Both the position numbers and the translations under genes were made by a program. Below, piece by piece: positions 21,478-31,429 of a stretch of DNA of 64,000 nt (positions are counted from its first letter, which is position 1; each line of letters starts with the position of its first letter). Source of the DNA: Hymenopus coronatus (Eukaryota > Arthropoda > Insecta > Mantodea > Hymenopodidae); NCBI GenBank assembly GCA_030762935.1, contig CM060880.1, forward strand, positions 14,749,001 to 14,813,000, in the 5' to 3' direction. A model generated the notes under the pieces. It searched no databases. It was not told the origin of the DNA and saw nothing but the letters and a program-made list of their open reading frames with translations.

Positions 21478-22214
21478 TTTTTACAATATAAAACAGTATT
21501 GATTACTTGTCGTTTATTGTTGAAGGTTGGTATAACATGAGATTAATCCTATCTGTATAGTTACGCTTAAAACAAGCGGAACTTATAGGTATCGACAGGC
21601 AGCAAAGGGTTAAATGAGTACCTGTGTTCCTTCCTCCAGTTTTGCACCCCCCCCCCCATTTAGACACAGAGGTGTGTATAATTTTGCATTCATTCCCACG
21701 CAGGAAATGCAGTCAAGGTGTATCAAAAACTATATCCCAGTAACTCTTTGGAGACGCGTGCGAGACACTAATGAAAAGTCTCGACTCCTTTCGTTTCTTA
21801 TCTGGCATACTATTTCAATATTGTGAAAACTTAAAAGTTCTGAAAGTATCGAAAAAGATCAATACTCTCGATACCACCGAATATCGAGAGTATCAAGGTA
21901 TCGACAACGATATCCAGGTGCTATCTCTAGCTTCAAATTTCTCGTGGCTGGCTGCGTATCCACTTTGGACAGGGCGTGGTTTCGGTTCCGGCTGACTGAG
22001 TTTGATTTAGTTTTCCGATATTTCCTTGGGATTTTACAACGTATGGACAATAACAATTGTCTAATCGAGTAGTGAAGCGAAGTCCAGCTCGATGAGCGCA
22101 AGAAAAATAAAACAAAAAACTAACAGACTAATTCATATAATTGTAACAAATTCTGTTTATTTAATTCAAAGTTGGTTACAAATAAGTCTTTAAAGCACTG
22201 CTGCATAACAATTG
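21478..22214. other. Single-copy stretch with a perfect 12-bp hairpin
   Basis: No gene recognised. A run of C lies near 21647-21656, and the palindrome at 21862-21893 is the only structured feature. Short overlapping open frames on both strands lack motifs. Confidence 0.4.
21862..21893. repeat. Perfect inverted repeat, 12-bp arms
   Basis: ATACTCTCGATA and TATCGAGAGTAT are exact reverse complements separated by CCACCGAA. Similar TATCGA words occur nearby (GTATCGAAAAAG, GGTATCGACAACGATATCC). Role unknown; it could be a remnant transposon end or a protein-binding palindrome. Confidence 0.7.
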
Positions 22215-22435
22215 TCGGTCTGTGTGGCTTAGGCGCCAAGTCTTCTGATCTCAAGGCTGCAGGTTCAAACCCGGCTGATGGGTTTTAAGTGCGCTTAAAA
22301 GCAACAGCCCCACGTCACTAGATTTACTGGCATGTAAAAGGACTGTGGGATGAAATTCCTGTGCACCAGCGTCGCGGAAATGATCCTGACAATTGACAGT
22401 GTCGTTAACAAACATTTTTTTTTTTGTACAACTTA
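22215..22435 (+). mobile_element. SINE-D, tRNA-derived
   Basis: GTCTGTGTGGCTTAGGCGCC is a tRNA-like head and GCAGGTTCAAACCCGGCTGA a B-box. The body holds GGCATGTAAAAGGACTGTGG and TGCACCAGCGTCGCGGAAAT, and the end is a T run after GTTAACAAACA. Only one copy is in the window, so the family is inferred from structure. Confidence 0.7.
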
Positions 22436-22701
22436 CTCAGTGCTTCGACGCATAGACAGATAACTAACTACTCCCTCAGGCCACTGCGCACCTATATTCG
22501 CAGTCGAAGACCGATTCACGACTGTTCAACTTGGCTTATATATCCGTGAATGGCATCAACGGAAGTTACTGGAAGCCGAAGTTTCTGGTGTCTCAGTTGC
22601 GCCGAAGTGTCATCTTCCAAGGCTTCCTGTTTCCGTCGATCTTACTGTGTTTATCGGATGATAGAGCTTCTATCTCCGTGGCCGCGCATATTGGCGGCGC
22701 A

Positions 22702-23380
22702 AAACTTGGGGAATCGTGACCCTGACCGCCAACCTAGCTACCGGAGTTTGTAATCTGATACTTTGCTTACTTAAAGTCACAGCGAGCAAACTTTGTACAG
22801 TCTATATTGAAAGTGTTCCGTATATGTTAGTATTCAAAGTGGGCAGTAAATAGTGTTCATTTTATTTTTTTAACCATGGCTCCTACGTTTTCAGGGTATT
22901 ACCTTATTGTAAATGCCCTTGACTTCATGAAACAAGAGACAGAGATGAAGGAAGAAAATATATGTTCCCCGAGTTCTTCAAAAACCTGTAGAAAGTGAAT
23001 GAAAGAGTAGCCAAGGCAACTGATATTTCACTGAGTTCTGTTTCCAGGGTTCTCATAGATAAGAAAGAAAGAAAAATAAAACTTGATAATTAAAAGATGT
23101 GGAACAGATGAGTGCCAGCGAATTGCAGAAATTTATAGGCCAGAATGGGAAAATGTATGTCGACATGTTGAGAATATTGAAAATAATTAGAAAGAATTCT
23201 AGTCCAGGATAATGGTGCAGGAAGTAGCGATAACGTTGATGATGACAATGACGTGAGCGAAGCCTGTCAGGTGTGGAAGAATTGGAGGCAGACGATTGAC
23301 ATTGTTTATATAGTAGGCCATTTGTATAGATATGAATATAAGACATGTTTATCAGTGCAGGTGAGAGATATTTGACATGT
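22702..23380 (+). mobile_element. Deleted DDE transposon (IS630/Tc1-superfamily-like), copy 2
   Basis: It is the inverted partner of 842-1556. It shares the leader (CGTGACCCTGACCGCCAACC), the ATG region, the HTH peptide, the C-terminal peptide and the AT-rich end (CAGTGCAGGTGAGAGATATT). The two copies differ by substitutions and small gaps, so they are old. Confidence 0.6.
22876..23202 (+). pseudogene. Transposase remnant, second copy
   Basis: The frame opens MAPTFSGYYLIVNALDFMKQ and then breaks. NERVAKATDISLSSVSRVL at about 22996-23052 is the second helix of a transposase DNA-binding region. ENVCRHVENIEN-like text near 23150 precedes the stop at 23200-23202. The catalytic core is absent, as in the copy at 1010-1377. 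A 16-base gap after the ATG distinguishes it from that copy. Confidence 0.5.
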
Positions 23381-23768
23381 CCAGATCGCTTGCGTCAGTT
23401 ATACCAAGACTTCTGCGACTGGCCGCAAGCACGTCAGGCCTTGATTGGCGGGTACATTATTCATCCCAAGAGTAATTCATCAGATTGTAAACATTGGTTT
23501 GGTTACATAACGGTGACCACTAGATACTATTACAACAGAAATGAACCCTTGTAAATAACCACCCACTGCCGATGTGCTAATGTTCCCTCCAGACGTCACA
23601 AATCACCGTGTTTCTTTCCCCCACAGTGATATAGATCATCGCCACTCCTACACTTTTGGCAGCAGCTGGTGATATAAACGCCATTAAATCATCCCGTAAA
23701 GGGCGCTATATATACACGTCAATTTGACGCCTCTTTTGAAACAAAGTGACGCAAAACACGATGATGAC
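23381..23768. other. Single-copy stretch, nothing firm
   Basis: A 69-codon open frame at 23345-23554 has no known motif. GGGCGCTATATATACACG at 23701 looks like a TATA element, but no transcribed feature follows it in the plus direction. Confidence 0.35.
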
Positions 23769-23989
23769 TCAAACTTCCGGCACTATAACATGTGTCAATG
23801 ACCCACTGACCACAAGACGTGACCCTTGGCTGTTTGCTTTGGCATTCAAACCGCGTTTCTCTTTTATTTTTATAAGGTTTCCTTCAGAATAACAGAGATA
23901 AGCAAACCCGCCGCCACCGTTTATACAGCTGGTCATGCAAGTGTCAAGTCGGTCTTTTTGGAATTTTGTGTTAGGTGGACATTCCCGGA
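23769..23989 (-). other. Candidate exon encoding a cysteine-rich peptide
   Basis: On the minus strand, TTTTTGTTATTTCAG is a good 3' splice site. It is followed by an open frame starting CGG GAA TGT CCA. The first 40 residues have four cysteines with spacing C-x13-C-x3-C-x10-C and a GGGG run, then a basic lysine-rich tail; the frame stops at 23769-23771. The opening CPPNTKF resembles the start of trypsin-inhibitor-like domains or secreted cysteine-rich peptides, but the later cysteines do not complete a known pattern. No donor site is obvious, so it would be a terminal exon. It may be chance. Confidence 0.3.
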
Positions 23990-24088
23990 CTGAAATAACA
24001 AAAACTTGTTTAGTTTCTTTCCCCAAATGGAAATTAAATCCTTGGTTTAATAGTTTACTCTCAAATCCTTTTGGAAAGTAACTTACAA

Positions 24089-24297
24089 GCCCGCCTCTAT
24101 AGTTTGGGATGTAGCTTTTTAATCAGCCGGTCCCGAGTTCAAATCTAACCGGATAAGGTTTTTCTCGGGCGTTTCTCTTATCCTGAGAAGACCAATGTCG
24201 AATAACTTTAAATCCCATGGACCGCTAGCTCATTTGAGCATCATTTTCACCGATTTCATTCACCATCCGATATGACACACCAGTTTAAGCATTAAAC
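24089..24297 (+). mobile_element. SINE-B copy in plus orientation
   Basis: GCCCGCCTCTATAGTTTGGG is a degraded head and CCCGAGTTCAAATCTAACCG the B-box. TCTCTTATCCTGAGAAGACC and CATTCACCATCCGATATGAC are the diagnostic body. The A-rich tail is gone. It ends just before an HPE. Confidence 0.85.
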
Positions 24298-24320
24298 CTT
24301 AACTAAAACTTGTAAAAAAA

Positions 24321-24918
24321 TTAATGTGTTCCATCCACATGACTTTTTCTACATCTCTTCAAATTATTGTTCTTCTATCTAATTCATGAGGGATTTAAGG
24401 GAATACACTAGGCTAAACCGACAGTCAAATGTTTTAAAATGTGGTTGCTATGGAATTGAAATCCGTTTCTTTGCGTGGCCAGGAGTTGACAAATTCCCGT
24501 ACGAGAAAAGTTTTAAGTATTCTAAAACACAAACAAACACCAAGGAATATCTCGAAAACGGTCAACTGACGTAAATTGTACGTTTTAAGGAAATATACAT
24601 TTATTGTGTGGTAAGATTTTGTTTATCTCTTACGGTTTACCAGTTATGCAAAATTCAATAAAAATCAACCCGAATAAAGAGGTCTTCAGAGGCTATTCCC
24701 AGAAAATGCAACCCGAATAAAGAGGTCTTCAGAGGCTATTCCCAGAAAATGCAAGATATACATTTTATTTGTCAGGTAAATATATTTAAAACATGATGCG
24801 TTAATCAAAGTCGTTAGAAAATCAAAAATTTCGAATTTTTTTCCATATGAAGGGTAGTTGGGGCTTGGGGAGATTTTCTTGAAAATCTTCGTGTCGCATC
24901 CTTGGAAGATACCAAACT
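24321..24918 (+). mobile_element. HPE interrupted by a Tc1-like transposon, left part
   Basis: TTAATGTGTTCCATCCACAT begins the copy and CTTGGAAGATACCAAACTTA ends this half at the transposon. A 43-bp tandem duplication lies inside. The other half starts at 26534. Confidence 0.88.
24668..24753. repeat. Tandem duplication of a 43-bp HPE segment
   Basis: The unit from ACCCGAATAAAGAGGTCTTC to CCCAGAAAATGCA occurs twice back to back without a mismatch. No other HPE copy here shows it, so it arose locally. Confidence 0.93.
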
Positions 24919-24920
24919 TA

Positions 24921-26531
24921 CAGTCATGGGAAAAAGAATTCATACACCAGTGTTTACGTAGAAAAACTTAATTTATTATAACTAAAGTTAACATCCAGGA
25001 GGTTATATGGTAAACTAACAGTATGATATTTCCTCCTGAATCTATACATATAAACGCATGACCTAAATTACACCTCTTCCAAAAATAAATAAACATTCAT
25101 ACCAGCTGGCTTCTCACAACAAGGAAAAAAGTATTCATACACTCAAAGAAAATGATAGTTTAAATACAATAACAAAAGTAATACTTTGTAGGCATTCCTG
25201 TTCTACATTTTACTTCTGTTAACCTCTTTGGCATGGAATAAACTAGGTTTTTTGTAGTCTCTAGGTAATATTTTGCTATTCTTGCTGAAGACATTGTTTC
25301 AGAGCTGCCTTACTTCGTATGTCATGCTTTCGGACCATTCTTTGAAGGGTGTCCCAAGATGTTCAATTGGATTAAGGTCTGCACTCTGTGCTGGAAACTT
25401 GAGAACGTGGGGAGTATGGTACAACAACCACAAACGAACAATTTCCGCCGTAGCTTAAGATCATTGTCTTGTTGAAAGTAGTAATCTGTGCCTAAACTCT
25501 ATTTATCAACATTCTTTTGCAGATTATTCTTTAGGATATTTAAATATTTAAATCTATCCATGTTACCTTCAACAAAAACAAGTTCCCCAACACCAGATGT
25601 AGCCATACATTCCCATACCATAATTTCTCCTCCACCATGCTTCACTGTGGCTTGAAGGCTCAGTGTTTGGTCTTCTCCACACCAAAATTCTGCCATCATT
25701 TACAAATACATTCAATTTACTTTCATCTGTGAACAGTACCCTGTCCCAGAAACTCGTGTTCTTGCTTAGATGCTCTCGAGCAAATTCAAGTGACTTTCTT
25801 GTTCTTCTTGCTGATGTATGGTTTCTTTCTAGGTACCCTAGCTCCATATCCTGCACTACTTAGAACATAGCGAACAACCCTTGGTGTTATTTCCTTTCCG
25901 AGCTGATCGTTAACATAGGCAGACAATGCAGAGGCTGCCAATTTAGGATATGTTTTTATCATTCTTATTAACATATTTTTTTCCCTTTGCGTTAGCTTCT
26001 GTGGTCGTCCTCTTCTTTCGCTGTTAATGATAGAATTTCTCTCTCTATATCGTGTTATTATGGACTGCACAGTTGCCCGGCTTCTTCCAATAACATCAAT
26101 AATGTTTGAAAATGATTTTCCCTTTTGATATTGAGAGATAACTGTCTGTCTTTCCTCTACAGTTGTTTCTTTACCTTTGCGGCCCATATTTCTGTCGCAC
26201 GGCATTCACTACGTAACAGAACCAACAAGCAGGAGATGTAGCTTGCCACTGAAGGTCTTGTTTGCTGCAAACGGTTCGTTGGTGGTTTCTGTGTTTACAT
26301 TTCTAGTGGTGTATGAATACTTTTTTCACTGTCAAATACAGCCAGTATTGGGGTATCGTTTATTTCCTTGAGGTACGTTTGTTTAACACTCAAATCTTTG
26401 TTATCATGACACTGTTTATTTAATGAGGTGGCTTCCTACACAGAATCGTAGCGCTGTCATTTAATTTAATATGGAAATATCAGTGGTCAATTTCAATTGC
26501 AGTACTGTATGAATACTTATTTCCATGACTG
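24921..26531 (-). mobile_element. Tc1-like transposon, 1611 bp, with TA target duplication
   Basis: Ends are CAGTCATGGGAAAAAGAATT and, on the other strand, CAGTCATGGAAATAAGTATT; both continue CATACA. TA flanks each side (24919-24920, 26532-26533). A second, inner repeat with AAAAAAGTATTCATACAC lies about 200 bp inside each end (25120-25144 and 26309-26331), the IR/DR layout known for Sleeping Beauty and Minos-like elements. Each arm therefore has an outer and an inner transposase-binding-like site. It sits inside an HPE copy, so it is younger than that copy. Confidence 0.92.
25160..26187 (-). pseudogene. Tc1-family transposase, frameshifted
   Basis: Starting at the ATG at 26187 (MGRKGKETTVEERQTVISQY), two helix-turn-helix regions are visible, the second with GRSRATVQSIITRYRER, followed by RRGRPQKLT, a GRPR-like linker. 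The frame shifts near 25800 and again near 25690. Catalytic region: VLFTDESKL (first D), YYFQQDND (second D, after a stop at about 25500) and LNPIEHL (E). HGGGEIMVWECM is the usual Tc1 glycine-rich box. All three catalytic residues can be found but in different frames, so the gene is broken. An alternative upstream ATG at 26205 adds six residues. Confidence 0.88.
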
Positions 26532-26533
26532 TA

Positions 26534-26691
26534 TATACCACACACAAGGACCTTTTTCTGAAAATACTTTTTTTTTTTTGGATACAGGGGAACCTAAAAC
26601 GTGTATTTCCAGTGAAATATCAATATTGAATTTTTGGGTGGAATACAATACCTTCTCTATACACTGTGTATATAGTACGTGTAGAGAAAGT
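26534..26691 (+). mobile_element. HPE interrupted by Tc1, right part
   Basis: It resumes TATACCACACACAAGGACCT and ends GTACGTGTAGAGAAAGT. About 55 bases that should lie between the two halves (the second half of the AAATACCAA palindrome and ACTCAAAAACG text) are missing, so a deletion accompanied or followed Tc1 insertion. Confidence 0.88.
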
Positions 26692-27240
26692 AAAAATGTT
26701 GTAATATAATACGATCTATAGGCTTTAAACAATGTCAAAATTAAGTAGGTTGATAAAAAAGTAACTTGCTGATAGTTTAAAGGACAATTTCTTCTAATTT
26801 TCAAAAAGAAAGAAAGACAGATTTAACATAACAGCGTTAGATATTTTCATTGTTTCCAGGCAGGTTGACTTCTCTATATTTTGTTTTCACACTCCACGCC
26901 CTAGCTGCGAGCTAACAGCTGCTCTATAAAGCCCTCACTCGAATGAACAGCTCTCCCATGTTCAACGGATTTGCGTTGGTGTATTTAATCGGTTATTTAT
27001 TGGGTAGTTACTTGATTAAGCGTTTAATTTGGCCTCATAATTTTAATTTCCTCGCTGTCAGTGAAACGGTAAATTCCCTCGACTCGTTTTTCCAGACTAG
27101 TCGCCTCTTTGTGTGTTAGTGCTCAAACAGGTGCATTCTGTCAGTCAAATGGGGCACACAAAATGCATATTGAAAACAGCTGACTGCCACATAAATATAA
27201 AATCAAGCAAACCTATTGCAATAATTCCAGTAAAATAAAA
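26692..27240. other. Single-copy stretch, no gene recognised
   Basis: No repeat partner and no convincing open frame. ATTTTCATTGTTTCCAG at about 26843 is an acceptor-like string, but the downstream frames close quickly. Confidence 0.4.
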
Positions 27241-27409
27241 CCCGATGTTTCACTCACATAATTTTCTCTACTTGTTCCGCAAACAAACTATGCTCTATCT
27301 ACTTAATACTAATCGAAATAAACATTATCAGAAATTATCCTACTATTTAATTCCTCACAAGTAGAAGAGAAATGAGAATACGCTAAGCCAAAGTGATACC
27401 TAATTATTA
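27241..27409 (+). mobile_element. HPE left-end fragment, B-type
   Basis: CCCGATGTTTCACTCACATA then ATTTTCTCTACTTGTTCCGC is the left terminus. It continues to AAGTGATACCTAATTATTA, where an inverted copy begins. Confidence 0.75.
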
Positions 27410-27812
27410 ATTTCTCTACACGTACTATGTACATAGTGTATAGATAAGGTATTGCATTCCACCCAAAAAATCAACACCGAAATTTCAGTATCAATCGATA
27501 CTGAATAACACTGGATACAAAAAAAACGCATTTTTAGAAAAACTCAATGTGGACAGCATAGCTCAAACTTGGTATTTAAGTTAACTATCTACCAAGTATG
27601 CGACACGAATTTTTTCAAGAAAATTCCCACACCCTCAACTACACTTTACATGGAACTTTTTTTTTCGAATATTTTGATTTTCTCAAAAATGGCTAACGAT
27701 TTTAATTAAAATATCGTATGTTAAAGAATTTACCTGACATATAAAATGTGTATCTAGAATTTTTTGGGAATAGCCTCTGAAGACTACTTTATTCTGGATG
27801 ACTTTTACAATA
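27410..27812 (-). mobile_element. HPE hairpin-side half
   Basis: ATTTCTCTACACGTACTATG then TACATAGTGTATAGATAAGG forms the palindrome. It runs to ACTTTATTCTGGATGACTTT and is truncated by a Penelope-like fragment. Confidence 0.85.
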
Positions 27813-27937
27813 AGAACTGAAGCTTTCCTGGCGACGTGTTAATTCAAAATCTTCTCGGGCTTCTAGCCAGTTAAAAACTTGACTTCGACACCAACGTTTC
27901 GAAGAAGTGCATCTTCCTCGTCTTCAGGGTGAACTGA
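27813..27937 (-). mobile_element. Retroelement scrap with the CTGAAGA...GAAACGTTGG motif
   Basis: The minus strand reads CCCTGAAGACGAGGAAGATG then CACTTCTTCGAAACGTTGGT. This motif is familiar from Penelope-like elements, where a minimal hammerhead ribozyme precedes or overlaps the repeat. Here CTGAAGA is followed by one extra C, then a 7-bp stem GAGGAAG/CTTCTTC, then GAAAC and GTC. Stem I is poor, so ribozyme activity is doubtful. No reverse transcriptase or GIY-YIG coding sequence accompanies it. Confidence 0.4.
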
Positions 27938-28187
27938 TTTTTTTTTTTTTTTTAGCTTAAAGTCCTTTAACCTGGTAGTTCATATCGGACGATGAATGAC
28001 ATTAGTGAAATGATGCTCAAATGATCTCGGGGTCCATGGAGCTTAAAGTTACTCGACATTCGTCTTGTCAGGATAAGGGAAAACCCCGAGAAAAACCTTA
28101 TCCGGGTAGCTCACCCTAAGCGAGATTCGAACTCACGACCTGTTGAATGTGAAGCAGACATGCTACCACCACACTACCCAGGTGGGC
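27938..28187 (-). mobile_element. SINE-B copy, complete
   Basis: Its minus-strand head is GCCCACCTGGGTAGTGTGGT then GGTAGCATGTCTGCTTCACA, with B-box GTCGTGAGTTCGAATCTCGC. The body GGATAAGGTTTTTCTCGGGG and CATCGTCCGATATGAAC leads to a poly-A tail (16 T on the plus strand). Good reference copy for the family. Confidence 0.92.
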
Positions 28188-28388
28188 TACAAGCATTTGT
28201 TCGAGAATAATTCTAGTAATACGATGACCTTATAAAAAATTAAGGATTCTAGGCACTTACAAAACAAATCGGAATTAAGATTAAATAGAAAAGACAAGAT
28301 GGAACTGAATTGGACATACGCTTATACAGATAGAAGGATCTATTGAGAAGAATATACTGGATTGGAATCCGCAAGGAGCAAGAAAAAA

Positions 28389-29254
28389 TCTGATGTGTTC
28401 CATTTACATAGCTTTCTCTACATCTCTATAACAAATTATTGTTAAAAAGCTTATGATTCTATTTAATTACTGCTAATCGAGAAAAAATTAGTAGAAATAG
28501 CCTTATTACTTGCTTCCTTGTAAGTAGAAGCAATATAAGGGAGTACCATAGGTTTAAGTGATACTCAAAAGCTGGTGGCTGTGTAACTGATGTTCCTTTG
28601 TTTATATGGACAGGAGTGGACAAATTCCTGTATGAGAAAAGTATGTTTTTCAAAGCTGAAACCAAAAGCAAGGAATATCTAAAAAACGATAAACTCCTCG
28701 AAAAAAATGTATATAACATAAATTGTGTTTTTTAAGGTGCTCTACATTTTTTGTGTTGTAAGTTTTTGTCCATCTCTTAAGGTTTAGCAGTTATGCAAAA
28801 TCCCGTAAAATTCATCCAGAATAAAGTCGTCTTCAGATGCTAATTCCAGAAAATTCAAGATATACATTTCATTTGTTAGGTAAATATATTTAATATACCT
28901 TATTTTAATCAAAATCGTTACAGCCATTTTTAGGAAAATCAAACTTTTCGAAAAAAGTTCCATGTAAAGGGTAGTTGGGGTGGGGGGATTTTCTTGAAAA
29001 TCTTCGTGTCGCATCCTTAGAACATACCAAACTTAAATACCAAGGTTGATATTCAACGGTCTTCGTTTTTGAGCTATGCTGTCCAGACACACACACACAG
29101 GCATACACACGCTTTTTCCAAAAATGCTTTTTTTTTTTTTTTGGATTTAGGGGTACCCAAAACCTATATTTCTGGTGAAATCTCGGTATTGAATTTTTGG
29201 GTGGAGTGCAATACCATCTCTATACACTATGTACATAGTACATGTAGAAAAAGT
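28389..29254 (+). mobile_element. HPE element, full length
   Basis: TCTGATGTGTTCCATTTACA to GTACATGTAGAAAAAGT. It has AGAC(AC)n in the core and a 15-base T run at the GCTTTTTTTGGATT site used by nested insertions elsewhere. No interruption. Confidence 0.92.
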
Positions 29255-29665
29255 GAAAAAGGCCGGCCCAGAATAAACATGGACAAGAACTATAGAGGAG
29301 CATAAAGTGGTAAATTTGAAGGGAATTGAAACGATTGGTTGCTCATACAGGACGATGCTATATTCCCTTAAGGAATAACAGGAAACGTCTATGTCTATAG
29401 GTAAGCAGCACGGAAATACCCATTAGTTTTATCCGTGAAAATCTCTAAGACTTCTGCGCCTCTGTGTGGCCTGTCTGCCTGCACCTATGTCTTCGTTTTC
29501 TCCTGAGGGTGTTGATCACAATAGATCTGTGTGCGAGGTGTAGCCTTCCGTCGTATAGCCCTTGTCATTTAAATAAATAACTTGAATGGACACCGAGTAG
29601 GATTAAACAATAAAATAAAACATTGTTAGGTAGGTAGATATAATTGTTTTTGCTTGACTAATCTA
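29255..29665. other. Single-copy stretch, nothing recognised
   Basis: Mixed composition without tRNA motif or repeat partner. No splice-framed exon was convincing. Confidence 0.4.
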
Positions 29666-29952
29666 TACCGCGGCCCACCTCTCTGTCCCATGTTTTTTTC
29701 GGGGTTTATCCGAGCCAGGGAGGTTTATTCATTCCCCGAACTCCTGTCTCTTCATTTCGACTCCATTTCATCCAACCGGTCCCTTTCAGTGGGTTGGGTC
29801 AGGCCTGGGGCGCGGTCTCCTATTGCTCCCCGCGTTGAGATGAACTGTTTGGACTACGTTAGGTACCCTCCATGTACCGGCCGCCCGTCGATAATACCCT
29901 CATTTCATTCTATCGTCCTGGGGTGTGATACACCATAGGTCCATGGCACCTA
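29666..29952 (+). mobile_element. SINE-F-like GC-rich repeat unit
   Basis: TTTTTCGGGGTTTATCCGAG and TCATTCCCCGAACTCCTGTC parallel 10200-10262. It abuts a complete SINE-A head at 29953, so the two may be a composite or simply adjacent. The 94-codon open frame here is part of the repeat. Confidence 0.5.
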
Positions 29953-30222
29953 GTCGCCCTTCGTGGTATAATGCCCAGCATGGTAACTTCATATACCCAA
30001 ATTCGCGGCTTCAAACCCGGCTGAGAACGATGGATTTTTTTCGGGCGTAAAAATCCTTGGCATGGCTTCCTTTGTAAGGGAAGTATCGCTGTTGGTCCCG
30101 TGTCATAGATTTACGGCACGTAAAAGAACCTCAAGCCTGATAAAAGAGGCCTCTGAGAAAAAATTAAGCGGTCTTTCACGCTGAGAACCACAGCAATTAA
30201 AGAGCGTCCATAAATAAAACTC
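29953..30222 (+). mobile_element. SINE-A copy, complete, plus orientation
   Basis: It begins GTCGCCCTTCGTGGTATAAT, then has a B-box GCGGCTTCAAACCCGGCTGA, then TTTTTCGGGCGTAAAAATCC, GATTTACGGCACGTAAAAGA and GCGGTCTTTCACGCTGAGAA, ending AAATAAAAC. Best full-length reference for SINE-A in the window. Confidence 0.9.
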
Positions 30223-30310
30223 CATGGCAGGTACAGTGTGGAACCCCCGCCCCGAATGAGGCACATACAAATACACACACCTGACTTATCTACATTAATG
30301 TATGTAGATA

Positions 30311-30560
30311 CTTTTTTTTTTGCTTAACGTCCTTTAACCTGGTTGGTCATATCAGACGATGAATGAAATTGGTGAAATGATGCTCAAATGATCTCGAGGT
30401 CCATGGAGCTTAAAGTTACTCGACATGCATCTTCTCAGGATAAGGGAAAACCCCGAAAAAAAAAAAAAAAAACCTTATCCGGGTAACTCACCCTAAGAGA
30501 TATTTGAACTCACAACCTTTTGAATGTGAAGCAGACACGTTACCACCACACTACCCAGTT
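30311..30560 (-). mobile_element. SINE-B copy
   Basis: Head CTGGGTAGTGTGGTGGTAAC, B-box-like GTTGTGAGTTCAAATATCTC, body TTTCCCTTATCCTGAGAAGA, A-rich tail. An 18-base A run lies after the GGGTTTTCCC-type spacer (30458-30473 in plus text), an expansion unique to this copy. Confidence 0.9.
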
Positions 30561-30595
30561 AGGATTTCCTTATATTACACTGGAAAGTGAACAAC

Positions 30596-30925
30596 CGTGG
30601 CCTCCCACCTTGGCGGCCCGGGTTCGATCCCAAGCGTCCGCATGTGGGATTTGTGGTGGACGAAGAGGCGTCTGGGTTGGTTTTTTTCTGGGTCCTCCGG
30701 TTTCCCCCGCCACACACCAATTGCTCATCATCACCTTTCCGATCATCCATTTCGGTTGCATATATCATCCACACGCTCATCTGACTACGGGCCGATCACT
30801 CGTTCCAGGTTCGCCATTCTGTGGTTTCCTGCCGTTGGTTCCCCGAGAGGCTTCTGACCCCTAGGTATCCATTTGTAAGTCCTGAAATAAGGGGAGGGTA
30901 AACCGACTGCAAAAAATATAATAAT
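30596..30925 (+). mobile_element. SINE-E copy, fullest in the window
   Basis: CGTGGCCTCCCACCTTGGCG is the head remnant, CCCGGGTTCGATCCCAAGCG the B-box, and GTGGGATTTGTGGTGGACGA, GGTCCTCCGGTTTCCCCCGC the conserved body. It ends GGGTAAACCGACTGC then an A-rich tail. Open frames of 60-110 codons on both strands are by-products. Confidence 0.8.
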
Positions 30926-31429
30926 CAAGGTCCGTCTTTTCTTGTGCAGTGTTTTACGTGTGTGGCGAGTTTATCCGTTAGAGCTGGAATGCCAGAAGAA
31001 AACTGAGGCCTCTTTCGATATTTCAGAAGCAGCTGAATTTCCACGGGCAATCCCCAACAAAACGTACGTTAATCGCTACACACTGCGACCAAATTATTGT
31101 CTTGAGATCTTGGTAGGAAATGTGAAGGTTGAAGCTGATAGCCAAGTGTGACAACGTAAGTGAGGAGATGTTGAACTTTTGCAATAAGCTTGTGGAGAAG
31201 GAGTTTAGAGATGAAACCAGCCGCCGCTGTGGACCGACAGGTGTTGGCAAGTTGCGAAACATAAACAGCGGCCTAGAATACGGATGACGGCGGCAGCTCT
31301 CAGTGGGGAACTGGGCCAAAGATGCGTTGCTATTTCTGAGATTGAGCCCTCGCTATATTCAGCAGCATCAAGAGGAAGTATACGCTATCATCTACAGAAA
31401 TACTCCAGCACGTCTCCAAAACAACATCC
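30926..31429. other. Single-copy stretch with splice-like signals
   Basis: GTCTTTTCTTGTGCAG (to 30951) is acceptor-like, GTAAGT at 31154 is donor-like. Between them a 66-codon frame is open but stops just before the donor, so an internal coding exon is not supported. A second frame (31303 on) runs into the minisatellite. No family recognised. Confidence 0.3.

Noticed and set aside
23701..23716. TATA-type core promoter (GCTATATATACACG)
   Set aside because: No transcribed feature follows in the plus direction, and TA-rich words are common here.
30520..30864. 114-codon open frame with arginine and proline-rich text
   Set aside because: It covers SINE-B and SINE-E sequence on both sides of a junction and has no family signature.
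30952..31153. Internal coding exon between CTTGTGCAG and GTAAGT
   Set aside because: The only long frame stops just before the donor, and the other two frames stop early.
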